A DNA stretch of 64,000 bases from Lingula anatina (lineage: Eukaryota; Brachiopoda; Lingulata; Lingulida; Lingulidae). The stretch is taken from the NCBI RefSeq assembly GCF_001039355.2, contig NW_019775903.1:107600-171599 (forward strand), in the 5' to 3' direction. Under the pieces are notes generated by a model, which was not told the DNA's origin, ran no database searches, and saw nothing but the letters and a program-made list of their open reading frames with translations. Within the stretch, counting starts at the first letter, position 1, and each line of letters opens with the position of its first letter. Below, one piece after another: positions 12,837 to 26,597 of the stretch. Position numbers and translations under genes: made by a program.

Positions 12837-14003
12837 CCTCTGTTCACTTGTCAGTTATATGTTAAGGTTTCTTATAATGTAATCACAGCATGAAGAAACC
12901 TGTTTACTTGGCATATTTTTGATTATCCAATCAGAGTCCATAGAAGTCAATGGCTTAGTTGACTGGCGCTCCTCTTGATTGGACTATTGACTCCCAAAGA
13001 TACCATATGTTTGGTGTTAGGCAACACAAGCCCCAATTAGACCGACTTCATTGTCAATATCCTGTGTTTTTAATGCACTTGTTATGATTAAGACCCACTG
13101 TTATGGCAAGATTCCCTGGTTTTGCTTGCCTTGTGTCAGAGCTGAGTGGGAATCCAGCCGTCTGCCTTGTCTGTACACCTGTAACGAGATGACATTTGGT
13201 AACAAGAAACAGTCAGATCAATGGAATGTATTTAAGTACACAGATTTTCCAACTGCCTTCTTAATTGGAGCTTTCATATGCAGTGTGGCATTCTTCTGTT
13301 GATTGGTTGGTCAAGAAAGCTAAACCATACTGAGTAAACATTTTTGAAGTGATTCTGGTAAATGTAATGTTGACGGTGGTTGCTGCTGATAATTGACCAT
13401 ATGCATCCTTCATGCATATGTGTCCTCTTTGGTTATCCAAATGTACATCACAGTTTTGAGTGCTCTACATCTATAAGATTTGAGATTTTGATCTATGAAC
13501 TGACTTAGGCAACATCATTTTTGAATGTATTTTCAAGCTCACATTAGATTAATTTTTCAGACCTTGATTTGAATTATTCAAAATGTCAGAAATAATGAAG
13601 TAATTATTGTCAATGCTTTAATGTGCAAAATGCCTGTATGAATTTAGGCGTTTTTCCTATTGGGAACTATTGCTGGCGTTTTGAATTACACAGAAACTTG
13701 TAACTGATGACTTGCAATTATGCTTGCATTACACTTACCATTCAGATTTCCAGTTATAATCATGCATTAATTGTAAATGTGATCATTATGAAGCATGGAA
13801 ATCTTATCTTTACCCATGGAAACAAATTTAATCCTTTTCAAGTATATTTGTAGAAAAATATTGTTGAAGCAATTTATGTTCAGAAAATGTAACAGTGTAA
13901 CAGCTCTTTTTTAAGTTTCTTTTTATCTATGTATTTAGCTGACCACATATTTCCAACCCCCATAATTGTATATTTTTATACCCTGTTTTTGAATATTGGT
14001 TAC

Positions 14004-14004
<1 letters not shown>

Positions 14005-14056
<52 letters not shown>
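14005..14056. repeat. (ATT)n microsatellite
   Basis: About 17 uninterrupted ATT units. They give poly-Leu and poly-Asn frames on opposite strands, which are artefacts. Confidence 0.95.
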
Positions 14057-16579
14057 GTCCTTACTTAAAAATTGTAAAATTTGGTTGAAATTCACACCAG
14101 GTGATTGCTCAGAAATAGATATTGATTGTGGAGCATTTTGTTTCATAGCCTGAGAGAAGACTTTTCTGTAAAGATTGCCTGTGATAATAGGATTAAGGTT
14201 TTCCACCGTTATAAGTCCTCAGCTCATCAAACATTCAGTTTAAATTGTATAATGTAGATAATGGGCAAACTAAAGTTTTTCTTTCTGAAGCAGCTGTTAT
14301 TCTGTATCTAAAATGTCATTTCTGATTTTGCATTAAAATGGTCATTTATATTTTGAAAAAAGGATATTAGATGGATATAAGGGCATTGTTTAAAAAATTG
14401 TTTGCATGGATATTATGATTAATCTTAGCCAATAGGGTTTCTTTGTTTTGATAGGTAATATTGCAAAATACACAAGCACCATTATTCACTAGGTTTGCTG
14501 TCCTTTTCATTTCTCTTGAAGAGGTTTGCGGGAAATGAACAGTTATTGATGTTTTTGGGCTAGCTTTTGAAGGTATACTAGACAGGCCTAAATATGATTC
14601 ATCCATTAAAGGTTGTGATATTTCTGTTGTAAAACATAATACTTCCGTTGTGGAATAAGATATTTCTATTGACGTCTCTTGTATAATTGTTACCCACAAT
14701 TTGCCTTCCTTTAAGTTTTGACATTAGGACACCCTCATTGCAGTGGCTAAGAAGCAAATGTTAAATAGCATATAATATGGCAGTATTATGGCATATTCCA
14801 TGGAAACTTGACGTCATTAGGTTTTCCTTTCTTTACAACGAGTGCATAACCCAAACATTAGCTTTGTTAATAAGACAATATCTTACATAATTTAGTGTTT
14901 ACTCCAGAGATTGTTGTATTATTAACCTTTTCAATGGGATTAAGACCTCCCTATATCATTGAGTGTGTTTCATTTGACATTTTGCACTGGCAAGTACGGA
15001 TTTTTTCCCTGATGACATAATGATAGATTAAGGGAGGAAATACCTTTCTTTTGCCAAAAATATTGATTTTTTTCGCACTACTTTGTCTATAGATATAATT
15101 ATCTACCATCTGAGATAAAGAAATAAATGCTTTCTTAGTGAAAATGAGATTTTTCTTAATTTTTCTAAATAAATAGGAATATAAAGTTTTTTTCTCTCTC
15201 TCTCTTTTTTTTTTTTTTGTAAGCAGATAAATTCACTTGATATTTTACATATTTCATCGTGACTGACACAAAAGAAGCTTAGTTGCAATTTGTCAGTTCT
15301 TGCTATGCTGATTAGAGTTAAACCCTTTTCTAATGTGGGAAGGGATTGGAGCTGGTTTTAAACATAATTTGTGGACCAATTATGATTGGATATTGATATT
15401 TTTCATGATGATTATTTATGAATATTAGAAGAGCAGGATGGTATTTTAGTTTTTTTGTTAGCACTTTTATTTAAAAATAATGACCCTCAGTAGTCAGAAA
15501 CCCACCAAAAAAGCCCAATTTCATGTTTTGCTGCACAGTGCCAAAAGAATTTTATTGATAGCTGCTATGGCAACTTACAAGCCTTGATATCAAAAATGAC
15601 ATTTTACTTTTAAAATGCTGTCATTATGTTATCTTTGAGATTGCGGGACAGTATTTTAGAAATAAAATCTATAAATAATATATGATCATATCTTTTTGAA
15701 TCATTTGCACTGCACATGGTAACGGTAGTTTTGTGACTGCCTGTGAAATGACTTATACCCCCCCCTTTAATTCAGTAGTATAATTCATAAAAGCTAGTGT
15801 CTCTTTACGTGGATCGAAGTACACTTAGTTATCTTCTAGTCAATTTAGTGCCTTTTAGTTAATATGTATCTGAATGTATTTAAGATAATGTAATTTTCAA
15901 GATTATATTCCAGATTAACATTCATTCTCCATGTCAAGCAAATTAATTTATCGTAATACATTGATGCCAGGAACTCATATTAAGCTAGGACCCATCATGC
16001 TAGTTTGATAGGTCCTTGTATTGGGTAGGCAAAAAAAAGGGGATTCCTCTGAGTTTCTATCCTGATATCTGTGACAGACCTAATGATACCGGTGGTGTTA
16101 CTGAGATCGACAGCAATTAGTTGCCAGTTGGGTTATGAGGGATAACCATGTATTTGAAATCAATCAACAGAGAATCTGTAGGTCTTCTTTCTCATGAGAG
16201 CTGCCGTGTTAAGAACACAGTCACTACTAGCTTGTGAAGAGGACATTGGCATTTTTATTAAGACAGAGTTATGAGATTAAAGGTTTGCCTGTATCGCAAA
16301 TTTGATCTTCAGAATAAATTTTATCTTAGTATGTGTAGAACAGAATGGTAACTGTTTCAGAGTTTTTTTCAACTGCTTTTCATGACAAAAAATTGTGAGG
16401 ACTTTTGCCATGAGCTTTTGGCCATGCATTGTGCCTTGCTCATATGACTCATGGAATGAATGATTTTATGGTGGAAATTGAAAAATTCTGCCCTTCGTCT
16501 GTCTAATGGTGAGGGTTGTACATGATCAGTAACTGGGACCTTCCCCCATGCAACTTTAAGGCCTCATAAACAAAATAGC

Positions 16580-16618
16580 TGTTCACGATCTCAAGCCTCA
16601 GGTTTGTGATCGTGAACA
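16580..16618. repeat. Short perfect hairpin
   Basis: TGTTCACGATC (16580-16590) pairs perfectly with GATCGTGAACA (16608-16618) across a 17-nt spacer. No function can be assigned. Confidence 0.6.
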
Positions 16619-19600
16619 CCAAATTAATAACTCAAAATGCCATTTTATGGTGCAGACGTAAAAATTGTGGAGATGAGCAACAGCGAATTAATCCAGTTAC
16701 TATTCCATGCGATATGTTCTGTATGTGCTGAAGATTGTTAAGAGAACATATTGAAAATAGTTCAGGGTTGAGAAGAAGAAGCCATATGTAAAAGCAGGAG
16801 ACATGGTTGAAAGCTTGTCAAATTGTTCACACTCTCTTATGTGATGCTTGCAACCACTATTTATGTTTGGACCATGAAATGTGGTTTGAGTTGTCAATTC
16901 TTAAATCATTGTCTCGAGTTCACATATGGCAATTATCTTTTGTGAGGCTTGTCCCTCATGAAATCACTGTTTCTACATCTGATGTGGATCATTATTCTTA
17001 GAAATAATGTAGAAAAAACTTTCTCAAGTTTTAAATGGTGGTCATCAGTTTTTATTCTTTGAAATAAATAATCACCACAATGAAATTTCCACAGAGCAGG
17101 CACTGTTGGATTCTGCATGGAATCAGAAATTCTCAGACGCTTTCTGAAAACCTGGATTCACAAATTTGTTTGTAAACTGTCATTTCTGCCGTAAATGAAA
17201 AAGGCACCTTCTAGATGGGATTCATATTTTCTGCAGATTTTCTTCACACACTACTTACATCAATTCTACTGACATTTCCCATCCTAAATTGCTTTTTCTC
17301 TTCACTATAGCTATAGTTCTTGGAATAATTCTTTAAAAAATTGATGGATATTTGGACTCTTTGTTTTCTTTATATCTCATGGGAAATATCCTCAGATAAA
17401 GAACACATACAAGTGGCCAGGATGTTATCATCACAGTGAGGGTAGGTCTTCTGTGGTGTTATCATGAAATACATGTCTGGCCCTTCCAGTTACTTTATTT
17501 CTGCATAATGTCTACTTTATATATAACCATATTCTTGCTCAGATATTGACAGATTTTGTTTTTCAAAGTTTGGCATTCTAGAAATGTGACCATTTGTACT
17601 TTAGTGAATTTTTTTTTATCCAATATGAGACTTCTATTTTTTTTTAACATTGTGATTTTTATGCTTAATTTTACTAAATACAAATACAAAAACATCTCAT
17701 CAACTATGGCTTTGAAAAAGGGGTGAGTTTTGATCATATTTGTTTCCATTAAATTACACATTCTTTTATGAATATAAAATGATTCGGTAGATATAATTAA
17801 GAATGTTTCTCTCACCATCAGTATTAAAAACTGAAGAATTTTATTAGTTTCTGGAAGTTACATGTGAACTGAAACATCTGTTTCATATGTAATCTTGGCC
17901 AGTATGCCCAAAGCTTATTTGCAAACTCTAAATAGGTGTGAAAGCACCCACATATTGTTAATTTTTTCAATAAATCTTTAGAATACAAACATGTTTCATG
18001 CTTATTACATTACCGAGTACAAACTTTATCCAGTTAAATATTTATGATTAAGAATGGATCAGTTTTTAATGTATGTCTTACAGTCCAATTTATAAGACTG
18101 CACAGGACCAAGAATGACATGTAATGAAATGATGGTACTGTATGTTTTTGGCACACACTCTCATTAGTCTTTTTTTGATGGTGATCACTGTTTCATTCTA
18201 TCCAGAATTATTTGAATTACACTTCACCTTTAGTAGATAAATTACCTATTAGAAAGATGGTGATATCTCTTTGACTGCCATGGCTATATAGGATGCATGA
18301 CAGCACATTCAGTAACTGGAACTCCACAAAGTTATTAGGGATTTCAGACTTAACATGCAATATTCATACTCCCAAAAAGAGAGTAGCTCCCTCTTGTATA
18401 GAAAATGAAGGAAACAAGGTCTGCTGCATTAGTCTAACCGCGCAATTCCAGAACCATGCAACTTCAAAAGAGACCGTCATGTTTTATCGTGCTTTGCAGA
18501 GAAGGAAAGATATTGCCTTTTGGGTAATATGAAAGAGTCTGGGGATTACATTCTTGGTATGTTTGCAGTGGGAAACTACATTTGGGATTTGATTTAAAAC
18601 AACCTTTGAGAATTTTTAAAGACTAAATTTGCATATTGGTATCCATTTATCACTAAATACAAAACCAGTTGTAAGCTGCCAAAGAAACTTAAAAAGATAA
18701 GAGTAAAATTAAGAAAAATAACCCATGTGTAAGTTCGTACAACTAGAATGCTCTGTTATCTACAGGTTGCTTTTGTTGCATTAGAGAAAAAGACAGTATT
18801 GTTACTCATTCATTTTTCTACATAAAACCTTTTTCTGTTGCTTTTGTTCTTTATCTTTTGTGTTACCATACGTAAGTATAGAAAGAAGAATGATATATAC
18901 TCACAGGAATAGCATGTCTACCCCTTGCTGTTACTAACTCTGAACTTTTCAGCTCCATGATTGATTACATGACTGCAGTAATGTGAAATTAAAAAAGAAG
19001 GCTTTTCACGTATAGTTAGATTCATAACATTGTGCTGCGATCTGTCAATATGCCGATGATGGTAATTATTATTAATTGCCACAAAGCATGCTCAAATTAA
19101 TTGGTGCTCTTATTGAGCAAATGGTCGGTGTATGTTACGGACATATCTTTCACTTTCTACAAGACAAATCACTGAAAGTTGTGTTTCAAGTACAACTCAC
19201 ACACTGTTACTTCTCATAAGAATGTTCACTATGTTGCATATGCGAAAAGAAATAGCTGCCCATTGTCAGCGTTACCACATTATTACGGTATGTTCTACTA
19301 CTCAGCTTTTTTATCCATAATTTCAAGACCTTATCTGACATCTAGTTTGAGATAACTTACCTGATTCAGTCAAATTTGTTTCATCAGAAAGCATTGGCAG
19401 CATACATAATTGAAAGAAATAAGTTTATCATTTTCCTACCTTGATATGTTGACACGAAGAAATGATTAAGTGATTTTTTAAGCAGTATTTTCAAACTGTG
19501 TACTTACACTGTGTTGTATGAGGTAACCTTAGTTGATGAATTGGTAGCACAAGTGCAATGAGTCGATTGCAATGCTGAAAAAGGCACACGCAGATCATAT

Positions 19601-20235
19601 TCTCATACTGCAGTAGAACTAACAAAACACTGCATGTCTCTTTAATTTTTGATATTATTTGTCTAAAATTTAGACTTTTTATTTATTTTACATTTTTATC
19701 AATAGTGTAACTCTGTGGGATATCAGGTGTGGTGTCTGTTGAGTTAGCAACAAAACCACACATTATTGTAGAAGGTTTTTGTGGGAGGAGGATGGGATGG
19801 ATGCCAAATACATTCTTCATAAAGACAGATGCTGGTAAAATCTGCTTCAACTCATTTTCTCTATGTGTGATTGCATCCAGACCATTTATCAGGTCTTTTT
19901 ATTTGTTCTTCAGCATAAATCCACTTAATTAAGAAATGAAAAGTCCACTTTGTATGAATTGAATTAAATATCCAATTTTACAACATCGTTGCTATAATGA
20001 GGGGGACTTGGTCTAAAGTGAGTGTCATTGACATCTGATCATGTGCCAGTTGCATGATCTGGAATACGTATTGCTGAAGTACCAGTAATGTTTTTGAGCC
20101 ATGCAGTGGTTATGTGAGTGTGACCAGTTGGCATGCAATAATCAAATGACATCTTGGCATTCAAGGTAAATGTGACTGCCCAAATGAGGAAATATAAATT
20201 TATTTACTTCTTTTTCCGTACAAGTTCGAATGCAG

Positions 20236-20396
20236 GGATCACTCGGTGCAGTAGATACAGCCGTTTGGAGTCATGTACTCGCAGAAAGTGCGTCATTTGT
20301 GGACAGTGAAATTATTTTGTCTTGGGGGCCTATTGTCTATAATGAATTTGGGCTGTGTACAAGAAAATTGTTCACAGAAATGTCCAACTGCCTCAG
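20236..20396 (+). CDS. Candidate internal exon, unrecognised protein
   Basis: A pyrimidine-rich stretch ending TTCGAATGCAG precedes a 161-nt open segment that ends CTCAG before GTACC. In phase 0 it encodes 53 residues of mixed composition (begins GSLGAVDTAVWSHV) plus two bases, so it would leave in phase 2. The family is not recognised. The next candidate plus-strand exon (23430) enters in phase 0, so the two cannot be joined directly. It could be a chance frame. Confidence 0.2.
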
Positions 20397-23300
20397 GTAC
20401 CAAGAACTTTGATTAATCTGAGGAGTGGGAGAGACTTTCTGGAAAGATCCACAGAAAATATAGATATGTAATTAACCTAAAATGATGCACATAATCAATT
20501 CAGATTTGTGTCTTCTTTGAAATAGAAATGTTGATAAAGTGCACAATATTTCACCTACAGGCAATGTAATGTGGTTAACAAGTACATTCATCTTAAAGTA
20601 GTTGTGAAATATTTAACTTTGTTATCTAATGCATATGTAAAAGGTACTAATAAATTTTGTATTTATTTATTTATTTTTATTCATTTATTTATTTTTTAAT
20701 GGGTAAAGTAGGGACAATTTTAAGGGAACTAAAAACTACCCAGAGGATTAAATCATTTGTAAGTTTGGGAATAAGGAACTGGAATTGGGGGGGGGGGGGT
20801 TACACTCCTGTTAATGTATACCTACGTTGTACATCCGCTTGCACAGTCATTTTTAATCAGAGGTTCTATACAATCTGAACAATCTGAGCTTTACAGTTTT
20901 GTATTTCAGGTCGAGGTAGGAAATTATCCAGTTATATTACTGTTAAAAGTCAATGCCCAGTGTTCCTCCTTGGTGCATTAATAAAACTGTCTTATCAAAC
21001 CTCTCTGGAGAGACAGAACTGACAGAGGCAAAGCAGAGATGTACAAACTCTGTAGATATGAACTGTATTGTATGGATTGTTTCTAGTCAAGTTTGCCGCA
21101 GATATGGTACAACAAGTCAAGTGTTATGTTAATCCTTGGTTGAGAGATTTCATTTAGTTTTGAGCATTTTGTTTTCATTTGTGGGCGTGTACATGTGCTC
21201 CTGCCGATGTGTGTTTGTTAACTAAAAAAAGTGCTATCTCTTATTGCTGACCCTTCATTTATTCACATTAGAGTTCTTTTTCCAAAAGAAACTTCCAGAT
21301 TCTGTTATTTTTATACGGAAACTCCAAGATAACATGCCGACCAACCCAGTGGGCTCTGCTTAATTTAAGTGTGATGCAGGGTTTCTGCATGTTTGGTTTG
21401 GTTTTCTCTTGTTGCTGCTAAACATCTAACGATTTCATGAACATCTTTGAGTCTGGTCAAAGAGAGATTTCAGCAACATTTGGCAGAAGTAATGTCAGGG
21501 GAGCCTGTTTCTGGAAATTTTCCGAGATGTTTACAATAAATATAGGTAATCAGTATATGGAAGGTTTTTTTTTCTAAAAAATGTTTTTAGAAAGAAACAG
21601 ATAAATTTTAAAAAATTAAGTCAGTTGTGCTAGTTTAAAGGTATGCCTTTCTGAACTTTTTCTGCTCCAGTGATTCAAGATATGGCAGTAAATTTGAGTA
21701 GATACCTAGAGTGTGGCATTTCCCGAAGTGTTTTCTTTCCTGGATCTGTAAGTTAAGCAAAAAGATGAGGACAAATGCTGCACTGTTCCGATTACTAGGA
21801 ATTTTTACACTTGAGACTGCCATGATTGTTTTCAGAAAAAAATCATTTGTTAACAAAAAAAGTCTTGTCCCAGGTGAAGGATTTACTATAATTTCAATTA
21901 GAGATAACATGTCTGAGTTTCTCATTATATATAAGGTGGAACAGAGAAGTATTTTTAGAATAATGTATGGATTATGCACTCATAAATGGCAGTTTGGAAT
22001 CTGATTCAAAAATAATGACAGAGAAGTGTGTCTGGCATATGTTTAATACATTCCTTCCTCAAACTTTCTTTTCATTGGCAAAAAGGATAAATGGAATTGA
22101 GAATATTACATCTTCCACATTCAGGAAAATAAATACTTGAAACCAAAGTTAAATAAATAACACCATAATACCATCAGTTGCTATTATTCAACTAAACATT
22201 TGTGATTATTTAAAGACCTGCTGCAAGGTGTTAATGGAAAGTAACAGTGATGTAACTATAACAGCAGGTAAAACATGCTGTTCTTGAAGCCTTTCCAATA
22301 TTTCATCATCTCATTCATATTTTTAGCAGAGGGCTTCCTATATATCAATAGTATAAGACTTGATAAATGTATATGTTTGATGTATAAATATCAGTGAATT
22401 TTTTAAAAAAATATATGCAATAATTTAGAAATTATGGTTTGATTATGCTTACATCTTTACAGTTAATATTTAGATTAAAGCATTATCTTTTTTCATTGAA
22501 ACTTTGCATTATTTGTTTTTTCCCATTGATTGTGCCCCTCCCCCTTCTACCTTTTTCTGTTGAAAGGCACTAGTTCAAGATTGGCATGTGTTATATTAGA
22601 ACAGAATTCTGGAAGAGAAGGAGGTATCTGAATGTAAATGTTAATGTGCTTGTGTATCAGTTTGTCATGGTTTCTTAAAGATACATATGAAGCTAGAATA
22701 AATGCCCTGTAACATATATAAATTATTAGTACTAGTTCCTTACATTTACACAAATAAAATCTTCATGCCAAAAAAACAACCAAAATTAATCTTTCAAGCA
22801 GCAGAAAAAGAAGACTTTCGAACTGCACTTTCTGCAAATATCTTGATATATATTGACCCACGTATTACCCCCAATCTGTAAAGCACATAAAGTAAGCAGA
22901 AAATATTGGAACAAATGCAATTTTTTATGAAACAATGTGTTTGTATCCTACAATTAAAAACTTTTTGGTGGTGTTAAAATGGGTTAAGCACCAATAATTT
23001 GACAGAGGTACTCACTCTATATACATGTTTAATATGTTCCTAATTCAGATAGATAAGTATAAAGTACACCTGCAACTGGGTATACATGAATTATATATGT
23101 CATTTAAGTTGTTTCTGTTGATGTACAAATATATCATATATGTAAACTGTCAAATGTTACATATCGATTATTATATAAAGTAACCATTTTATCTGACAGC
23201 AAATGACCAAAAACATTTGCCATTTAGCATAAAGTACAGTTTGAAAAAAAAAAACAAAGTTCTATCCTACCTGCAGTGAACTTTTTCTGAGCTGCTTTTA

Positions 23301-23429
23301 TAAAGAAAAGTCCTCAGTTTTGTTTCAACAGTTTTGCTACTGAAAGCCTGTTTCTGTGTGTGTATTGAATATCGCCTTTACTACTAAACTTCTGTTCAGT
23401 TGTTTCCTGATGTCTCCCTGTCTTTGTAG
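20397..23429. other. No gene recognised
   Basis: AT-rich sequence with a poly-G run near 20789-20799 and overlapping frames of 97-114 codons on both strands at 21635-22004. None carries a recognisable motif. A strong TTTCAG acceptor near 20909 is followed six bases later by GTAGG, and no exon is supported. Confidence 0.4.
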
Positions 23430-23522
23430 CGTAATGGAATCATTGATCAGGAACTGTCTTGGGAAAACTATCCAGCTGCTTTAATTGAATGCGACTTCTC
23501 CAATGTGAAGATGTATAGTTAA
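23430..23522 (+). CDS. Candidate terminal exon, unrecognised protein
   Basis: The acceptor CTCCCTGTCTTTGTAG is close to consensus. It is followed by 30 codons in phase 0 and a TAA at 23520-23522. The peptide begins RNGIIDQELSWENYPAAL and has the even, complex composition of real coding sequence. No upstream partner exon was found with confidence and the family is not recognised, so this is an inference from the splice site and composition only. Confidence 0.28.
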   Translation, partial: RNGIIDQELSWENYPAALIECDFSNVKMYS

Positions 23523-26292
23523 GTCAGAAATACTTTTCTTCGAGCCAGCATGTTGTTCCTATGAGCTTATTGTCATCTATCAAGTTTTTACTACAGAACA
23601 TGCAAGCTTATATATATATATATACCCTGTGCCTTGCTTCAGGAGGCTTACAAGTATTTGGTTTGAAACCAAGCTTTTTGTAAGCAGTTCTCCTTCAAAT
23701 CTATTGGATGACATCACAGTGAACCTCAACCAATCACTTTGCTCTGCTTGTCTAAGATTGTGTTAAGTAGTGTCCAGAACCGATAACTTGAAAAGAAATA
23801 TTTTCATTCTCATGGAATAACACACCTGCATGTAATATTTCAAGGCAAACATATCAGACATTAATTATTTACACTTACGAAAGTAACACTGTGGTAATTT
23901 GACTGCCAGTTTATCTGATCTCATTAAGGTAAAAAGGCCAAAAAAAAAAGATAAATGTATTAACACTCTTTATATACAGTTGAGTGAACATTGTGTTTTA
24001 GGTGTTGGTTATTGATGCCACAAGCATTTATGTGAATTAGAAGCATTTTGTGCAGTGAAGTGTCTCTTTTGGGAGAGCTGCAGTTCTGTATTAATGACTT
24101 CCCACTGCTCTCTGCTGTCCCTACCTAGGGTTACTGTGAACACTGACTATACTCAACAGGGGCTCCTGTTATTTTTGTATGTTTGGCCCCTATTAATTCC
24201 AAACTGGCATTGTTATGGTTCCTGGCAGTGTTCCAGGGCAAGTAAGACTAGGTGAAAGTGTTAAAGAATAAGTTGTAGAAACATAATAAAAAAGCTTCAT
24301 TAGATACAGTAGAAAAACATGTTCACACTTTCTGCAGGAATCCTATCTTTTACCAGCTGTATGGCCTCGGCTTCCTTGAAATGGTTTTGAAAACATTTAT
24401 GTTTCTAGGAATTAAATAGCTCAAACAATATATGGGAATTCAAATTTACGTTTTCACTCTTACAGTCACTTTTGGCAGATAAAGAAAACAAAGAAATAAA
24501 AGATGACATTTAAAGGAGTTAGGATAATAACCACAAAAGCATTTTTTTAAAACAAGATTGAAAATGTTAGAGTAATATGCATTTTCTAGAAGCTTTAACA
24601 CGCTTTTTACAAAAAAATACTACTTGGCAAATTGCAAGCGGCCAGTATGTTACACCTTAATTTATTTATCCTTATTTTAAGAAAGATCTTATCTTTGTCG
24701 ATGAAGGCAATGGAAATACACCCTCATGTCATGCCTGATTTACTACTGCCCACACACATACAAAATTACTTTTAGTTCCACTGCAACATCTCCTATTTTC
24801 ATACACACACTTTACTTCATATCTGTTTCAAATGAGATATCTGGAGTTCCAGGTTTCATGTTATCTGAGCCACTCATAAGTATGAACTACTGCTGCTACA
24901 GCACACCTTTCCCTCTGTTAAGACACATAAAGGAACTTTATTGAAATCAATCACTTGACAAGCAACAACTTGGTGATGATTTCCTTACTGCTTTATTGGA
25001 GTTTTATGATATCTGGCCTGCTTAACAAATCCATAACAGTGTTCAGGGAAACTGTTATCGAAATGACATTTTGAGGACGTTCACCACTTTTCTCGAAAAG
25101 CTAAAAAACCTGTTCATATATATGATAATGTATTTTTTATTTTTACCTTTGAATTTACAATAAAAATCCTAGACAGGTGAATTGGGTATACATAGATGTA
25201 TTAAATGATTTCATTGAGATATTGTTTCTTTTGTTTGCGTAAGTTCATTTCACAAAAATACACTCATCTGAATCTAATCAAGAGGGAGACAATTATCTCT
25301 ATTTTTTTGCTTTAATTTTCATTATGAAACCTTGATTGTAAAGGCAGACTTGGCAAAAGGAGATGAATTTTTTATCAACCATTGAGGTTGTCATTGATGT
25401 TCTGCAGTAGATGGTAAAATGTTTCAACTTCTGCCCTTGTGTTTTTTCTTTGTCTAGGCTGATGGATGGCCTTGAGAAAAGACATGAATAGACCTTCCAG
25501 GTGTTTCCAAGGCATATATTCATGTAAAGTTTCACACAATAAGACAGACGTCAATGCAACATGTTATGCTTAGAAAACAGTTTTAAATTGTGCCAAATAA
25601 TACACATGGCACAGCCCATTAATATTACAGTCACTGTGAATCTCTTTTCAACTCTTCTACCTGCATAACATGCCTCACAGATACTAACATGTATATACAA
25701 GGTAAATGTTTCACACTCAGCCTATTTAGTAACCACCATAAGGAATGTTTTTATGATCTCTATCTGGAGAGTATAATTTTTATTTCCTGTTTTTGCCTTC
25801 TAAGTTGGTTTTCTTCTTTCTACACAGCCTTGAGAATGAAAACACTTTTTTCCTATAGCACATTTCAGACCAAGAGACAAACAAGGACAAATTGCAACAT
25901 GGATTATTAATATATTAATTAAAGAAGGATCAGTCCAGATCATATGGGATAATAGAAGCTTAATGAAGAGTATATCCCTGCAGCACCTTGTCTTAATTCA
26001 TTTTTCCAAGTAGAGTTTCTTATCACTGTTGGAGCTGGAAGATTGTCCATAATTACCTTTGTTTAACATGGCTCACAATGTTTTCAGTGGCATGATAAAC
26101 ATCCCAGAGGGATCTCGTCTTCTTACGTGTTTCATGACATGATATAATTGCTTCAAATTTTCAAATGCCTGTCTCAGATATTTTAGTTTTTCAAGATTTA
26201 TCATGGTCGGACACTGACTTTTGTATTATGTGACATACACAAAGCCAACAGACTTTTCAGAAGTTTTCATATAATATTTTTAAGCATAACTA
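23523..26292. other. No gene recognised
   Basis: AT-rich sequence with a short TA run near 23611-23624. Frames are below 80 codons. Nothing further is supported. Confidence 0.45.
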
Positions 26293-26595
26293 AGATCGCA
26301 TTCACAACGAGTTGAGCCATGGCTTTACAAATCCTGGAACTAAATATGGTGGATGTACATGAAAGAAAACCGCCTAATCTTTTAATAGTCTCTCTGCCCC
26401 TCACATGCCTCCCCATGTGGGGTCCCAATGGAGCCGAGATTTGATGACCGTACCCTCGCAGGGACGACGCATGGGGAGGCGTGTGAGAGGCGGAGAGACT
26501 ATTAAAAGATTAGGCGGTTTTTCTTTCATGTACGTCCGCCATATTTAGTTCCAGGATTTGTAAAGCAATGGCTCAACTTGTTGTGAATGCGATCT
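26293..26595. mobile_element. Foldback/MITE-like element with long inverted repeats, TA-flanked
   Basis: The ends AGATCGCATTCACAAC and GTTGTGAATGCGATCT are inverted copies, each flanked by TA (26291-26292 and 26596-26597). The arms stay complementary for about 120 bp, interrupted by small mismatches, and meet around a GC-richer centre near 26410-26480. There is no open frame, so the element is non-autonomous. A TA duplication fits the Tc1/mariner superfamily, but the family is not certain. Confidence 0.72.
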
Positions 26596-26597
26596 TA

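Larger units (their letters stand above)
12840..20235. other. No gene recognised; (ATT)n and a small hairpin
   Basis: AT-rich sequence. It contains an (ATT)n tract and one perfect 11-bp hairpin at 16580-16618. Minus-strand frames of 107-110 codons (14367-14699 and 17495-17818) have no recognisable domain. Confidence 0.4.

Noticed and set aside
13929-14206. Poly-Leu and poly-Asn frames
   Set aside because: Translation of (ATT)n on opposite strands.
14367-14699. Minus-strand frame with CVFC followed by H..H, zinc-finger-like
   Set aside because: A single loose Cys/His pattern without the hydrophobic spacing of a C2H2 finger, in an otherwise Asn/Ile-rich frame.
20222-20240. TTCGAATGC tRNA T-arm-like text
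   Set aside because: No surrounding cloverleaf, A box or acceptor stem.
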